A stretch of DNA of 22,429 nucleotides from contig CALVOD010000012.1 in the NCBI GenBank assembly GCA_944350065.1, positions 1 through 22,429 on the forward strand, given 5' to 3'. The translations under genes were made by a program, and so were the position numbers. This document shows, one piece after another, positions 8,601-17,710 of this stretch. Below the pieces are notes generated by a model. That model made no database searches and had not been told where the DNA came from. It saw only the letters and a program-made list of their open reading frames with translations. Numbering within the stretch: the stretch's first letter is position 1; each line of letters starts with the position of its first letter. The DNA comes from an uncultured Clostridia bacterium. GTDB lineage: Bacteria; Bacillota; Clostridia; Christensenellales; DTU072.

Positions 8601-11600
8601 GTGGCGGAAACGGCGCGCGTGCCGCCGGTGATCGGCAGATCGTATATCGCCTGTTCCCAATCGACGTTCACTTCGTCGAGATCCACTATCTCGCCCGTAG
8701 TGGTAAGCACCTTGCCGCGCGCGAGCGCGGTAGTAGGAATGACGGGATTAAGCGGGTCTATGACGAGTTCCACCTGACCGCTGACCGCATAGCCCGAGCC
8801 GAAACCGAAACTTATTTCGTCGATACCTATCTGCTGGGCGTCGAGCGTATAGATCGCGTCGGTGGTGACGCGGTTGGCGTCCGAAGTCTTGAAATTATTG
8901 ACGAAGCTCACGGAGGAGGTTTTGTTGGTGCCCCATTCGGTCTTGTTGAAGATTATCAAGGAGCGCAGCAATTCGGTCTCGGTCTCCGCGTAATATTCGG
9001 GATAGAACGTAAGCGTCTTGAACGTGTCTCCGCCTCCCGTAAATCCGCGTACGAAGAATTCCACTTCGAACGATTCCGCGAGACTGGTGAACGTATAAGG
9101 ATTGAATTCGATGACGTTGTCGGTTATGCCGAGTATGCGGCTGAATTCCCACGTGTCGGACACGAGCGTCAGAGAAATGCTCCTGCCACGGGCGACCTCG
9201 GCGCCTTCGCCGTAGGTGAATACGCCCACGAGCTCGTAGAAAATACCGCCGAGTACGGAAATGTCGTCGTCGGTAAGCAATTCGTATTCGCCGCTTCCCG
9301 CGACTCCCGTTTCCTTATACCACTTGATATAAGGTACTACCGGCGCGGAAACCGTAAGGTAATCGGCATACAGCTTGAAGTTCGCCGCGTTATCGCCGAA
9401 AGCCTTTTCGTCGTAAACGACGTTAGCCGCGGCGCCGAATTCCGCGAGCAATCCGTTCATATCGCTTACCGCGTTCGCGTCAACGCCCGCGATATTCGCA
9501 AGCTCCGCGAAATACCCTTCCTCGAGTTCGTACGGAATATCTTTGACGAGGGTGGTGAAAGGATTCTCCACGTAATACCTGTTCATCATAATTTCCGTGG
9601 GCAAGTTGATAACGGTACGCTCTATGACCACTACGTGCATCACGAGGTACTGCGACTTGTCCGCGTCGTCGAAATTCTTGAGCACGGTATAGAATAGATA
9701 TTCCGCGCCGTATTCGTGATCCGCGCCCGCGTAGCGATACCTTCCGTCGGAGGTAAGCTCGAAAGCCGCCTGCGCTCTTTCGCCGTAAGGCGTCCAAACG
9801 ACCGATTTATCCACGCCCTCGGAAGCGCCTTCGTAGAATATCCTTACGCTGTCGGGAAGAACAAAGGTAGCGGAATCGTAAGGGTCGATATAATATTTAT
9901 CGTTTATATAGGCGTCCGAACCGGTGTTGCTCTTGTTGAGATACTGCACTCCGGTAGCCGTCCTGTCGGGGAATACGACTATAAGACGGAGCCCGTCGTT
10001 TCCGTCGGGAAGCGTCACACGGAGATAGAGTTCGTCGTTAGGTCCGCCGTACTCGTCGCCCATCGTGTGTCCGAGGCTGTTGTACGTAAGGGCGGTGACT
10101 TCGGTATATTTGTCTTTGTCGTTCTTATATTGCAATTCGTACTTGATGTCGGCGTCCGCACCGAACTGATAGAATACCGTCGCGAACGTCACTTTAATGT
10201 CCTTAGGCAGTACGAACGTGCCGTCGTAGGCGTCGGAAGCGTACTGATCGAACACCAGCGTGCTGTCCTCGATATCGTAATCGGAATGAGTGATATTCCC
10301 GTATTCGAGCTTGGCGACCTCGAGATAGAGGTAAACCGTCTGCTTGACGTCGTTGTAACCGCGGATCTCGCCCGTTGCGAAAAGCACTCTGTCCGCACCG
10401 GCGGAAGTAATGAACGCGCGCAATTTTTCCGCCGAGAAGTTGCCGAATTCGTCGGCGAACGTCTCGGAGGGCGTCCATCCGTTCACGAGGGTGAAGGAAA
10501 TGGTATAAGGCGATTCGAACTGCGTCGTCCTGCTCGGCACGATGACCGTGCTGAGGTTGTCGGGAATATTCTCTACGGGCATGACGTCGTATACGTTTTC
10601 GATGACGAGGGTGCCGTCGGTTATCTTGTACAAACCGTTATCCGCGGTGGAATAGGCTGTGGAATCTATATTTTTCTTATAGAAATTCAGCCTCAGCGTA
10701 ATAATCTGACCGCCCGGCAAAGTCGCCTGCAAGGTGATGGTCCTGCCTTCGACGAAGCGGAAAAATTCGTAACGTATGTTGGTAACGACGTCTCCCGAAG
10801 TAATGACGGCGTTGTTCGCACCCGTTTCCGTGGAAGTGGCGCGCCAGACGAGGTTGTCGTATTCAACCGTTCCGCTGCGCAGGTACTGCACGGCGAAAGT
10901 TGTGGGCAACAGATATCCTTCCTGCGTTTCGTAAAGCGGGTTGCCGTTTTCGTCGAAGGTTTCGATACCTATCGAATAATCGCTCTCCTGCAACGCGTCG
11001 CGCAGGAATCTGAGGTTAACTTTGAAACTCTGAACGCAGCTGCCTTCGGTGAGCTTAACCACGTCGAAAGTGACTATGATGTAGTTGTCGGTCACTATCA
11101 CGTCGGTGTCCGAAGCGGAAGGCTGCTTGTTGCCGTAAACGAAATCGTCCAAATCGTCGCGCAACGTATATACCGCCGCGTTTACCATGGCGGAATCGGA
11201 GAAGGACAACGAAATCGCGCCGAACAGATAATCCACGTACTGTTTCGGGGAGCACAGTCCGTTTACCGTCGCGCCGTTTGCGTCCGTATAAGCGCCGCGC
11301 AGCGTGTATATTTTATTGAAAGTTATATCGATGACGTTACTGCCGCTCGGCTTGACGGTGCCGCTAAGCTCGTCGTAAGAGTAGCGCACGAATTCGATAT
11401 CGGAATCCACGGCAATTACGTTGTTTTCGTCGGGCGAAGTGAGGTCGGAGGAAAGATTGTTGAAATTCATTCCCGTTATCACTCTCGGTTCGACGCGGAA
11501 TCCGAGACCGACTTCCTGCTCGAGCGCGGTGCCCGGCTTGACTAAGCCCCTGAGCGTAATGATACCGTTTTCGTATCCCGCATAATATTCGCTGCTGCCC

Positions 11601-14600
11601 GTGGGGCTCAAAAGGACGTTGAGGAATTCGTCGAGGTTACACCATTCCATCTCCACGTCCCAGACTATCTCCGTATCCGCGGAGCCGTCGCTGCGGAAGC
11701 CTATACCGAGGCTGACCGCGCCGGAGCTGAGTTTTTCGTAGAGATCCGCGCTCTCGACGGAGTAGGTATCCACCAAAACATAGGAGACGTTATCCTCGGT
11801 AACAACGGTTCCCAAGCCGTAAATACGGTCTGTTACCACTTCTTTTGCGTTGAACCTTACGTAAAGCTCTATGGTCTGATCGAGCATTCCGGTATCCTCT
11901 TCGCCCGCTATGCCGGTGCGGAAAATATATTCGCCGCCTTGCGGAGAAGCTATGAATTCGGAAGCCGGAACACCGTCTTCGGTTACCCAATTCGCGGTAT
12001 AAGTGCGATCGGCGATACCGGAATCCTCCGAGAATTCCAGCGTGAGTTTCTTAGGAAGCACGAGCTCGTCGTAGGGATTGAGGTTCTCTATATAGTACCT
12101 CTTGTACGCAACGGGAACGGTATCGTCGCCGGAGGCTATCTCGTTGCCGTCCGCGTCGTACGATCTGACGATCACGCCTTCGAAGGGCGTTTCGTCCTCG
12201 TTGAGCATCACCACGTTCTCGTAGGAACCGGAACGGTTCAACACGAGCATCGTCAGCGTCTGCGTGAGCTCTCCGTCGCCTATCACGCCGTATACGCGTA
12301 TAAACGTCTCCTCAGCAAAGGCGTTGAGTATTCTGCCGTCGGAGGAAACGAGATTGTCGTTTGTGCCGTTCAGCCCGCTTATCCAACGTATCGGATATTC
12401 CTTGAGGACGGTTTCGCCGCGGTATTCCACGCTGACGAACACGCTCGAGGGGAGATAGATATTGCTCGCTTCCTGCGAATACGGGTCGAAATAGAAGTAA
12501 CTGCCTTCGACGGTGCCCGTAGAGGTGAAGCTCGCAAGCGACGCTCTGACGGGATTGTACGCAGTCAGTTCGTCTATTATGTCGCCCGCGCCGTCGTAGG
12601 TGACGGAGGTGACCGCCATTACCGATTCGGAACGGATGCCTATGACTCTCGTGGGGCACACGACGCGCACGGTGACCTTCTGCAGCCCCGCGATATCGTC
12701 TCCGAAATTAGAGGTGGCTACGTTGTCTTTGCCGTTATTCAACGGGTTGACCGAGCGATCTATCGTGACGTAATTTGCTACGGAATAATCCCATTTGAGC
12801 GGAACGTCGTAGTAGCCGTCGCACATGGGATCGGTACTCGCCCCTTCGGCGGGCTCCGAGCCTATTATGCGGTAATGACCGCTCTTGAAGTAAATACGCA
12901 CTTCGTTTTCCGCCGTCGTGTAAATCGGCAGCGTGTACGTGGACGTCACAAGCGAATCCACCGTATAATAACCGTTGTTTTCGGTATTTATCTTGATATA
13001 ATCCACTTCCTTGGCGGAAATCGTCACCACCATCGCCACGCTGAGCGTCTGGTATTTGCTTATCACCACGTGTTCGCCGCCCGTGAAGGTGATGAGCTCC
13101 TCGTTGAAGCCCCAGTCGAATTCGGGAAGCGCGATCGTTTCGGTGGCGTTGCTGCCGGGATAGGAATTGAAAGTTATGTACAGCGTGCTCGACTCGTCGA
13201 TATCGGGCGTGGACGGATCGTCGGCGCGGTAACGGATCGGATAATATACCGTTCCCGCGGCATTGGCAGCCGCTTTGTTGAGCGAATATTCATACGGATC
13301 TATCGTCACGCGCGCCACTATGGGAATTTCGTTATAGTAATCGGAAATGCTGACCTTGATCGTCCTTCCGAGCACCGTCATGTTTATTTCGAAACGCGTT
13401 TCGGCAATACTGCCCTTCCCTATCACGAGGCTGTACGTTTCGGGCGCCAGTCCCTGCAGCAAGAGGTACGCGTTGGCATTGGTATACGGGAACGCCGTTC
13501 CGTCCTTGTATTCCAGAATGTAAGGTAATTCTCCGTAAAGCCCGTTATCATAGATAACGCGCACCGTTTCCGCAAACGGAATTTCGGCGGAGGGATCTAT
13601 CACCATCGAATAATCGTCGAGCGCTTTCACGACGCTTATTCCGCTTACGGTATCGAGGAAATACAAGGTATACGTTACGGTCTGCCCGAACAGCGTCGCT
13701 ACGGGATGATATTCGTATACGCCCGTCACGAGCTCCGTCGACTCCTCGGTATAAGTAAGCTGCAATATGAGCGTTCTGCCGCCTATCGTGACCGCCGCCG
13801 TGTCGTACCATACCGCTTCATAAATACTGTTCCATTTCACTTCCGTTACACTCGAGCCGTCGCCTTCGGGATTGTATACCGTTATCGCGGGCTCGCCGTA
13901 TTCACCGACGTCCGTAGTAAATTCGGGCGCGTCGAAAGTTACTTTGAGTTTAAGCGAGGCGACCATGGATTCGAGCTTGAACAGATCGAGCAACGGATTG
14001 CCGCCTTCTTCGCCCTTCTGCGAAACGAGTTTAAGGTAAACGTAATCGTTTTCGAGAGAGATCGTCGCGTCCTTAGCCACCATGTCGTACATCGCGGCGA
14101 CCGAAGCCGTATCCCAGCTGTCGTTGCCGGTAAGGGTATTCACGCCGTCGAGCAGCACGTCGCGCGAAATGACGTATTTAACGCCGAGAATACGGTTGTC
14201 TATATACAATATAGACGGGTTCGCGGGATCGGATACGAGCGCGAGCGTCGTTTCGCCGTTAAGCGCAAACGTCAGCGAGAAATATATTTCTTCGCCGGTC
14301 TGCCATATCTGCCCCTTCAGCGAAAGCGTGTCGCTGACTTTCAAGGTGCAAGGAGTGTTCTTGCCGGTGACGTCGCCTATGAACAAGCCCATAAACGCCG
14401 AAATGTCGTTGTATTCCTTGCCCTGCGCGCTGAATTCGCCGTCTATCTCGAGCACGACGGTGTCGGGCACGTTGAAAGGTTTATACTCGGCGAGTTCCGC
14501 TTCGGAAGGAAGCGTTACGACAAGTCCGCTCTCCGGTATGTCGTTCAGAACGAGCGCGCATGACAGCACTTCGTCGCCGTCGCTTATCAGCGTGGCGCCT

Positions 14601-16204
14601 ATACCTTTGGTCTTAGTGTCGAAAGAAAGCTCGAGCACCGTTTCGTCGGCTATTCCCAGTCCGAGTATTTCGTCCACGAACGCCGAATCCACGCCGAGAA
14701 GCGTGGCTATATAATCGGCTATCTCCGTGGACGAGGAGCCAAGCACTTCGGTAAGAAATTCGGAGTCCACGGTAAGATAGAACACGCCGTCTTCGGAGCG
14801 TATTTTGCTGAGTATTATCTCGAGCTGTTCGTTATCGTATTCCTCGTCCCCGAACGAAGGCAATTCTATCCCCGAAGTCAGCATGCTGATAACGTCTTCG
14901 ATTATATTGCCCAGTTCCTTGGCGAGGTCTATCTCCTCGAATACCGTCTTGGGCATACCGAGGGCGGCGTAATCGGCTATATTGCCGAGATAATCCCTCG
15001 TAAGACCTTCGACGTCCACGTAAAGTTTGCCGCCGGCGTAGTAGCTCGCCGCGACCACGGCATCGGCGTCCTGCCCGTCGGCGTCCTGCCTGTTCCTGTT
15101 GGTGAGCTCGAGCGCGAATTTGTTGAGGGCGTTATCCTCGGTATTCAGACCGCCTTTGGCGTCGAGATAAAACTCGGCGTCGAGCGCGGGCACGTACACC
15201 GTCCCGCTCAAATGTATCTGCCCGTAACGCTCGGAATCGTAATCGGTATTGAGCGAAGGATCCACTTCGCGCGGAATGTCCACCTCGCCCTCTCCGTAAG
15301 TAGCGGAATAGGCTACGGAAAGATGATACTTGCTTATGTTATTGCTCTGCGTTCCGTCGAACACTATGTCGAAACTTCTTGCCGAGAACGTTTCGGCGTC
15401 GAGCTTGTCGAGCACCACCATAAGACGCGTCGCGTTGAAAAGCCCTATCTCCGTTTTGCCGAGGTCGCTTACGTTGAAACCGAGGAAATAGTTACTCAAA
15501 GCGTCAAGTTTGGTACCCAAAGAAGTAATATTCGCGGTTATGTAATCGTTCACGGTACCTTTCAGCCTGTCGAGGTTTATGTCCCTTACGGTGATGGTAT
15601 CGGTATTTTCGTCGATATTGAGCCGCGTGATGTTGTCTGAAACGGCGAAGGAGGAAAGGCTCTCTATATTGTTCGCAAAATCCTCCGAATAAAGCGTTTC
15701 GCCCATATCGAACCAGGTGACGATCTCGTAGAACATCTCGAAACTCGCCGTGCTTCCGAAGCCCGGCATTTCCACGCGCTTGTCGCCCACGGCATAGTAA
15801 AGCGTTTTATCCTTATAATATACGAACACCGTGTTCTTTTCGTTGAGGTGGTCGTAAACGCAGAGCATTATCTCCGAATCCTCGGGTCTTACCACGTCGT
15901 AGTTGGCGTCGTAATTTACGTTGACGTTCACGTTATCGACGATAAGCGTGTACTCGGAGGTTACGTAACGGGTACCCGCGGTCGTCTGCGAAACGCGTTC
16001 GCCTGCGTTGACCAGACCGTTTTTGATATCGGCAAAAATAACGCTCTTGTTAATGGTCGGCGTCTCTATCTCGTTACCGTCGCCCTGACCGTCGTTCGTG
16101 CCCGGCGGATCGGTATTCTCGTTCGAGTTACACGCCACAGCCGCCGTCAGCATTATCGCGACGACGAGCATCAGCATTAACAGCTTTATGAGTTTATTTC
16201 GCAT
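4892..16204 (-). CDS. Giant multidomain surface lipoprotein, 3770 residues
   Basis: Seen: the signal peptide (MRNKLIK, hydrophobic core about 8-22) ends in AVAC with Cys25 as the probable lipidation site. A Ser/Asp/Gly/Asn-rich linker follows (26-48). The N-terminal 50-770 region is beta-rich and contains stretches resembling LolA/LppX-type lipoprotein folds; this assignment is weak. About 770-2900 is a long array of degenerate repeats, each with a [YF]xx[DEN]P[YF] turn, an 'LPxx[IV]xVxF' strand and a downstream Trp. About 3100-3530 holds MBG-like domains. About 3534-3770 is a right-handed beta-helix. No LPXTG, choline-binding, SLH or other wall-anchoring motif is seen, so anchoring is probably by the lipid alone. 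The ATG has a GGGAGG site (16210-16215) five bases upstream, and a terminator follows the stop. Inferred: a long stalk that projects the beta-helix through the wall for adhesion, glycan binding or partner contact. No catalytic motif was recognised. Confidence 0.9.
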   Translation of the reverse strand: MRNKLIKLLMLMLVVAIMLTAAVACNSNENTDPPGTNDGQGDGNEIETPTINKSVIFADIKNGLVNAGERVSQTTAGTRYVTSEYTLIVDNVNVNVNYDANYDVVRPEDSEIMLCVYDHLNEKNTVFVYYKDKTLYYAVGDKRVEMPGFGSTASFEMFYEIVTWFDMGETLYSEDFANNIESLSSFAVSDNITRLNIDENTDTITVRDINLDRLKGTVNDYITANITSLGTKLDALSNYFLGFNVSDLGKTEIGLFNATRLMVVLDKLDAETFSARSFDIVFDGTQSNNISKYHLSVAYSATYGEGEVDIPREVDPSLNTDYDSERYGQIHLSGTVYVPALDAEFYLDAKGGLNTEDNALNKFALELTNRNRQDADGQDADAVVAASYYAGGKLYVDVEGLTRDYLGNIADYAALGMPKTVFEEIDLAKELGNIIEDVISMLTSGIELPSFGDEEYDNEQLEIILSKIRSEDGVFYLTVDSEFLTEVLGSSSTEIADYIATLLGVDSAFVDEILGLGIADETVLELSFDTKTKGIGATLISDGDEVLSCALVLNDIPESGLVVTLPSEAELAEYKPFNVPDTVVLEIDGEFSAQGKEYNDISAFMGLFIGDVTGKNTPCTLKVSDTLSLKGQIWQTGEEIYFSLTFALNGETTLALVSDPANPSILYIDNRILGVKYVISRDVLLDGVNTLTGNDSWDTASVAAMYDMVAKDATISLENDYVYLKLVSQKGEEGGNPLLDLFKLESMVASLKLKVTFDAPEFTTDVGEYGEPAITVYNPEGDGSSVTEVKWNSIYEAVWYDTAAVTIGGRTLILQLTYTEESTELVTGVYEYHPVATLFGQTVTYTLYFLDTVSGISVVKALDDYSMVIDPSAEIPFAETVRVIYDNGLYGELPYILEYKDGTAFPYTNANAYLLLQGLAPETYSLVIGKGSIAETRFEINMTVLGRTIKVSISDYYNEIPIVARVTIDPYEYSLNKAAANAAGTVYYPIRYRADDPSTPDIDESSTLYITFNSYPGSNATETIALPEFDWGFNEELITFTGGEHVVISKYQTLSVAMVVTISAKEVDYIKINTENNGYYTVDSLVTSTYTLPIYTTAENEVRIYFKSGHYRIIGSEPAEGASTDPMCDGYYDVPLKWDYSVANYVTIDRSVNPLNNGKDNVATSNFGDDIAGLQKVTVRVVCPTRVIGIRSESVMAVTSVTYDGAGDIIDELTAYNPVRASLASFTSTGTVEGSYFYFDPYSQEASNIYLPSSVFVSVEYRGETVLKEYPIRWISGLNGTNDNLVSSDGRILNAFAEETFIRVYGVIGDGELTQTLTMLVLNRSGSYENVVMLNEDETPFEGVIVRSYDADGNEIASGDDTVPVAYKRYYIENLNPYDELVLPKKLTLEFSEDSGIADRTYTANWVTEDGVPASEFIASPQGGEYIFRTGIAGEEDTGMLDQTIELYVRFNAKEVVTDRIYGLGTVVTEDNVSYVLVDTYSVESADLYEKLSSGAVSLGIGFRSDGSADTEIVWDVEMEWCNLDEFLNVLLSPTGSSEYYAGYENGIITLRGLVKPGTALEQEVGLGFRVEPRVITGMNFNNLSSDLTSPDENNVIAVDSDIEFVRYSYDELSGTVKPSGSNVIDITFNKIYTLRGAYTDANGATVNGLCSPKQYVDYLFGAISLSFSDSAMVNAAVYTLRDDLDDFVYGNKQPSASDTDVIVTDNYIIVTFDVVKLTEGSCVQSFKVNLRFLRDALQESDYSIGIETFDENGNPLYETQEGYLLPTTFAVQYLRSGTVEYDNLVWRATSTETGANNAVITSGDVVTNIRYEFFRFVEGRTITLQATLPGGQIITLRLNFYKKNIDSTAYSTADNGLYKITDGTLVIENVYDVMPVENIPDNLSTVIVPSRTTQFESPYTISFTLVNGWTPSETFADEFGNFSAEKLRAFITSAGADRVLFATGEIRGYNDVKQTVYLYLEVAKLEYGNITHSDYDIEDSTLVFDQYASDAYDGTFVLPKDIKVTFATVFYQFGADADIKYELQYKNDKDKYTEVTALTYNSLGHTMGDEYGGPNDELYLRVTLPDGNDGLRLIVVFPDRTATGVQYLNKSNTGSDAYINDKYYIDPYDSATFVLPDSVRIFYEGASEGVDKSVVWTPYGERAQAAFELTSDGRYRYAGADHEYGAEYLFYTVLKNFDDADKSQYLVMHVVVIERTVINLPTEIMMNRYYVENPFTTLVKDIPYELEEGYFAELANIAGVDANAVSDMNGLLAEFGAAANVVYDEKAFGDNAANFKLYADYLTVSAPVVPYIKWYKETGVAGSGEYELLTDDDISVLGGIFYELVGVFTYGEGAEVARGRSISLTLVSDTWEFSRILGITDNVIEFNPYTFTSLAESFEVEFFVRGFTGGGDTFKTLTFYPEYYAETETELLRSLIIFNKTEWGTNKTSSVSFVNNFKTSDANRVTTDAIYTLDAQQIGIDEISFGFGSGYAVSGQVELVIDPLNPVIPTTALARGKVLTTTGEIVDLDEVNVDWEQAIYDLPITGGTRAVSATVSKEGVSAEMVVQVTYLDRTAQGIYTTERGFTAAATPVDNYFTLMLAAVSGTGVIRNNYLLLDPINSTLYVPEGANAYYAVSGAEPALSNYKLPTTLRITFANDYPAGSTAADAVEKLGKELYLSDVKWLLSREVTLENTGTINARIRSFRISYVYDGVTYTSDVYDYFDDATVLGSQLDLQLSTIDRRVEYTSISSVPEGSEIQYQQAFDEYYIDPYDIKFPESISIKFTGSSVEETYDNIVWEYDEEYLERTDVISGSIGDALMFVTASMKVYGTTLDIQFSIKARNIDITYVTGSGEISTEPLKGGTLYVRKGVPIEEQLPTKLYYRFEYSDNTTQIAAVPLSFAAANLPNIDNVEAGMTYTDIHGTLGTVDEDNVTFTIIVIDPKLYAVNAESGGGTYIGYSNGGFYYDYIPIGVNRAGQYVAGPEVSALPDKVIVTDSGAYMDIVSVEYDVENLVAIFNCTYTFLSFDDSQNLSGDAEGNGPDSDKMAMSFTVPIRTYDYTKIEARSAEFKSSTVRFPLGHTITSSDMPLTTTGVAPLWSMNDVNQNRAGEYDVACSFKNAYGEIITGEMTVIIEKQQLTADDITWTTVDGVNFLNRVYTGETLDITQFFTIKEFLREDGTYGALQNFTVQYSIDGGISWQYEQPVAVKLDGSPEYRVRIVVREEDDYNVTGYYTYYLVINKCEIYAEDIYFHNGDDVPITETDYEYSTDGATATVKIKQVTYTYDGTEHVPFIGGVPKGATYELIYAEYDPENTNPAYDPVLRPVNVGHYIMRMTFVEDQRNYTMNAGMEFTIVIHIEKPEITYTLQQTMEYNGEYRDAVVLVNGVPFNDPGVTFEFTYIPYGEQQLPQGSKIRDAGTYTVKVKVYGGNNYPSYNIEGAPTLDTLTNEVTITPREIVININKVESEYLDELKPFDSSVTVVSAENPSEAGLVGTDTIAIFGGFDISWTGGTLTYKHMVGSYELGFDTEPAHKNYVITAVNGSYEIVARTEGAVVIPDKEALDAAVAQLRDGDTVRWYLEAGDYGSITISKNASVAIVGSYDLTSAEERIAVFFDTVTITSGDVTLDIISFAPTSSTSSVYIGAKAGAVTVSRSEFVNPASTVLIDSVGVRAQTGYGGVVEIKESYFYAYSTAVYLESGAVNISDSEFYFNNMGVNVATGDITLSNNVFRNTRGPAVYIGAMNSTVSIFDNTFKLNNVAIKTNTPLRNDIRAQNVFSENAVTFEGWSDEE
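5620..6870 (-). repeat. Three to four MBG-like/Ig-like domains next to the beta-helix
   Basis: Residues about 3112-3529. Copies show the MBG-type sequence 'Y-x-Y-x-G-x-x-x' followed by 'D-A/V-G-x-Y-x-V/M' and a final 'I-x-x-x' strand. Examples are VYTGETLDI, YTYDGTEHVP with NVGHYIMRMTF, MEYNGEYRDAV with DAGTYTVKVKVYGGNNY, and TPREIVININ with MVGSYELGF. They resemble the MBG (mostly Gly/Ile-rich bacterial surface) families common in secreted proteins of Bacillota and Bacteroidota. They are distinct from the DPYD-type repeats upstream in the same protein and probably act as a rigid spacer to the tip domain. Confidence 0.65.
7900..13900 (-). repeat. Array of divergent 'DPYD-LP-W' beta-rich repeats in the 3770-residue protein
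   Basis: Signature turns, found by eye, lie near these plus-strand positions: 13890 (VYNPEG), 13595 (VIDPSAE), 13305 (TIDPYEY), 12490 (YFDPYSQ), 12085 (ENLNPYD), 10230 (DQYASDAYDGTF), 9885 (YIDPYDSATF), 9560 (YVENPFT), 9095 (EFNPYTF), 8760 (VIDPLNP), 8415 (LLDPINS) and 7945 (YIDPYDI). Most are followed by 'LP/VP-x-x-[IV]-x-[VI]-x-[FY]', then a Trp about 15-25 residues later. The unit closes on a strand ending in a basic linker such as VFPDRTATG, TYLDRTAQG, FYKKNIDS or VIERTVIN. Unit length varies from about 95 to 160 residues. Sequence identity is low, so the array is old. I know no named family with this exact signature. Confidence 0.7.
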
Positions 16205-16345
16205 TGTAACCTCCCGGGGTTGCCCCCTTTCGTACTGTCTTTGTTTTGGCTTTCGGGCCGGTTCTTATTTTATACGGGAGTTATACGGGCGCGCTCGCGC
16301 GCCCCGCTCGCCGCGCGGTACGGCGCGGCGAGTAAGAGTCCCCCG
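16205..16345 (-). other. Intergenic region between the two giant genes with two GC hairpins
   Basis: A 141-bp gap. It holds two GC-rich inverted repeats (arms 16287-16293/16298-16304 and 16307-16316/16323-16332) just after the upstream gene's stop, with no T tract after either. A duplicated CCCGTATAA follows on the minus strand, the second copy running into TATAAAAT (16274-16267), a possible -10 box without a recognisable -35. Next comes a small GGGG-TTG-CCCC hairpin (16216-16226) abutting the GGGAGG site of the downstream gene. The two giants could be co-transcribed, with the hairpins acting as a partial stop or processing/stability element, or the second could have its own weak promoter. 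The sequence does not decide. Confidence 0.5.
16210..16215 (-). promoter_or_regulatory. Ribosome binding site of the 3770-residue lipoprotein gene
   Basis: GGGAGG on the minus strand, five bases before the ATG at 16204. This fixes the start, in agreement with the signal peptide that begins there. A GGGG/CCCC mini-hairpin (16216-16226) touches its 5' side and could affect access to it. Confidence 0.8.
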
Positions 16346-17710
16346 TTATTCCTGCAATATGAATCCCGCGCAGACGTATCTGCCAAGCTCCTCTCCCGTG
16401 GTAGCGTCTTCAAGCACCACGTATTCGGAACAGTTTATCGTCTCGTCGCCCACGGTTATTTCCTGCCAGGAATTCGCGCTGTAGATATATTTCTTCGCGC
16501 CTATTCCCATCTCCTCCGCCGCGGCGTTCAGCATCGGCATAAGTTGATCGTACATGTCGCCGTACGGATTGACCGTGCCCGAGTAGCTCGTCTGTCCGTA
16601 ATTGGAGCGGGGAGCCGCGGTAGCTCTGTAGCTTACCTCCGTGACCGTCCTGATTTCGGGCAGCATATCGAGCAATACGAGCACTATGTTGACGACCTGC
16701 GTGTAAACGACGTCGGCGCCGTCGTACACTTTGACGAGCACTTTCCAGTAGTCTATCGCGCCGCCGCCGAGATATCTGCCTTCGAATGTGAAGGCGCTTC
16801 CCGAGCTCGCCTCGTCCCACCATACCGCTTCGAAGGTATATCCGAAGTCGTTGATGTCGGCGCCGTTGTAGGTACCCGTTACGCTTACGGGCGCGAGCGT
16901 GAACGCTCCGGGCGAAAGCGGATCGACTATATAGAATATCTTGCTGTCGCCCGCTTCGAGCGCGTTATCCGCTTCTTTTGCGTCGTATGCGTCGGAATCG
17001 ATACCCGCGCCGTATCCGAGATCGAGTCCCGTTATCGAATACGAAGTGTTCCACTGTCTGTAAACGATATTGCTCGCGTACTCCTGCGAACCGTTGACTT
17101 TTATCTTCTTCGAATACTGAGTGCGCGTACCCGCGTTGACGTATATCGAGCCGTCCCACTCGGTAACTTCGTAGTTAAACGTCCTTCCTTCCAGTCCGAG
17201 GTCGTTTATCGCGGCGTTCAGCACGTTCATCGGCTGTTCGTTCCTCATTACCTGCACGTTGATGAGGTGCGTGAGATAAATATCCTTATACGGATTTGTC
17301 GCGGCGCCGTAATAGGTCGCGGCGTTATACGAGGTCTTGACGCGCGCCGCGGTCAGTATGTTCGCATACTGGTTGTTGATATACGTCGTAGGCGACATAT
17401 CGAGCACCACGAGCATTACGTTGAACGCCTGCGTGTACAGGAAGTCGGGGTCTAAGGGATTGGTAAGCTCCACCGTCACCGTAAAGTCGCGGATAACGCC
17501 TCCCGCAAAATAGCTCGACGTCAGCCTGCCCACGCTCTCGCTGTTCCATAACACGCGCGCCGTGAGTCCCGCCTCGTTCAGCGAAACGTCGTATTCGTTG
17601 TTGTAAGTACCCCACGCCTGCACTTTGCGAGGGTTAAAGTCGGGCTCGAACGGGTTGACGACGTAGACCGCGTTCTGTTGGGTACCCTTTCCGTAACCGA
17701 AGTCGAGCTG
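16346..17710 (-). repeat. Two tandem ~228-residue units at the C-terminus of the upstream giant
   Basis: Unit 1 (about 17710-17026) begins LDFGYGKG and unit 2 (about 17025-16346) begins LDLGYGAG. Each then has VYVVNPFEPDFNP or FYIVDPLSPGAFTL, an 'x-G-T-Y-N' strand, an 'RVLWNSES' or 'EAVWWDEAS' Trp, and 'Y-F/L-[AG]-GG-[VA]-I-x-[DY]' (SSYFAGGVIRD, GRYLGGGAIDY). After that come 'YTQAFNVMLVVLDMSP' or 'YTQVVNIVLVLLDMLP' and then an 'NPYxDxY' turn. The protein stops 226 codons into unit 2, where the sequence (YVCAGFILQE) again resembles the lead-in to LDxGYG, so the stop falls on a clean boundary. These units are far more alike than the rest of the array, which implies a recent internal duplication. 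Confidence 0.75.

Noticed and set aside
16287..16332. The GC hairpins between the giants as an ordinary Rho-independent terminator
   Set aside because: Neither stem is followed by a run of T on the minus strand; what follows is GTATAACTCCC.
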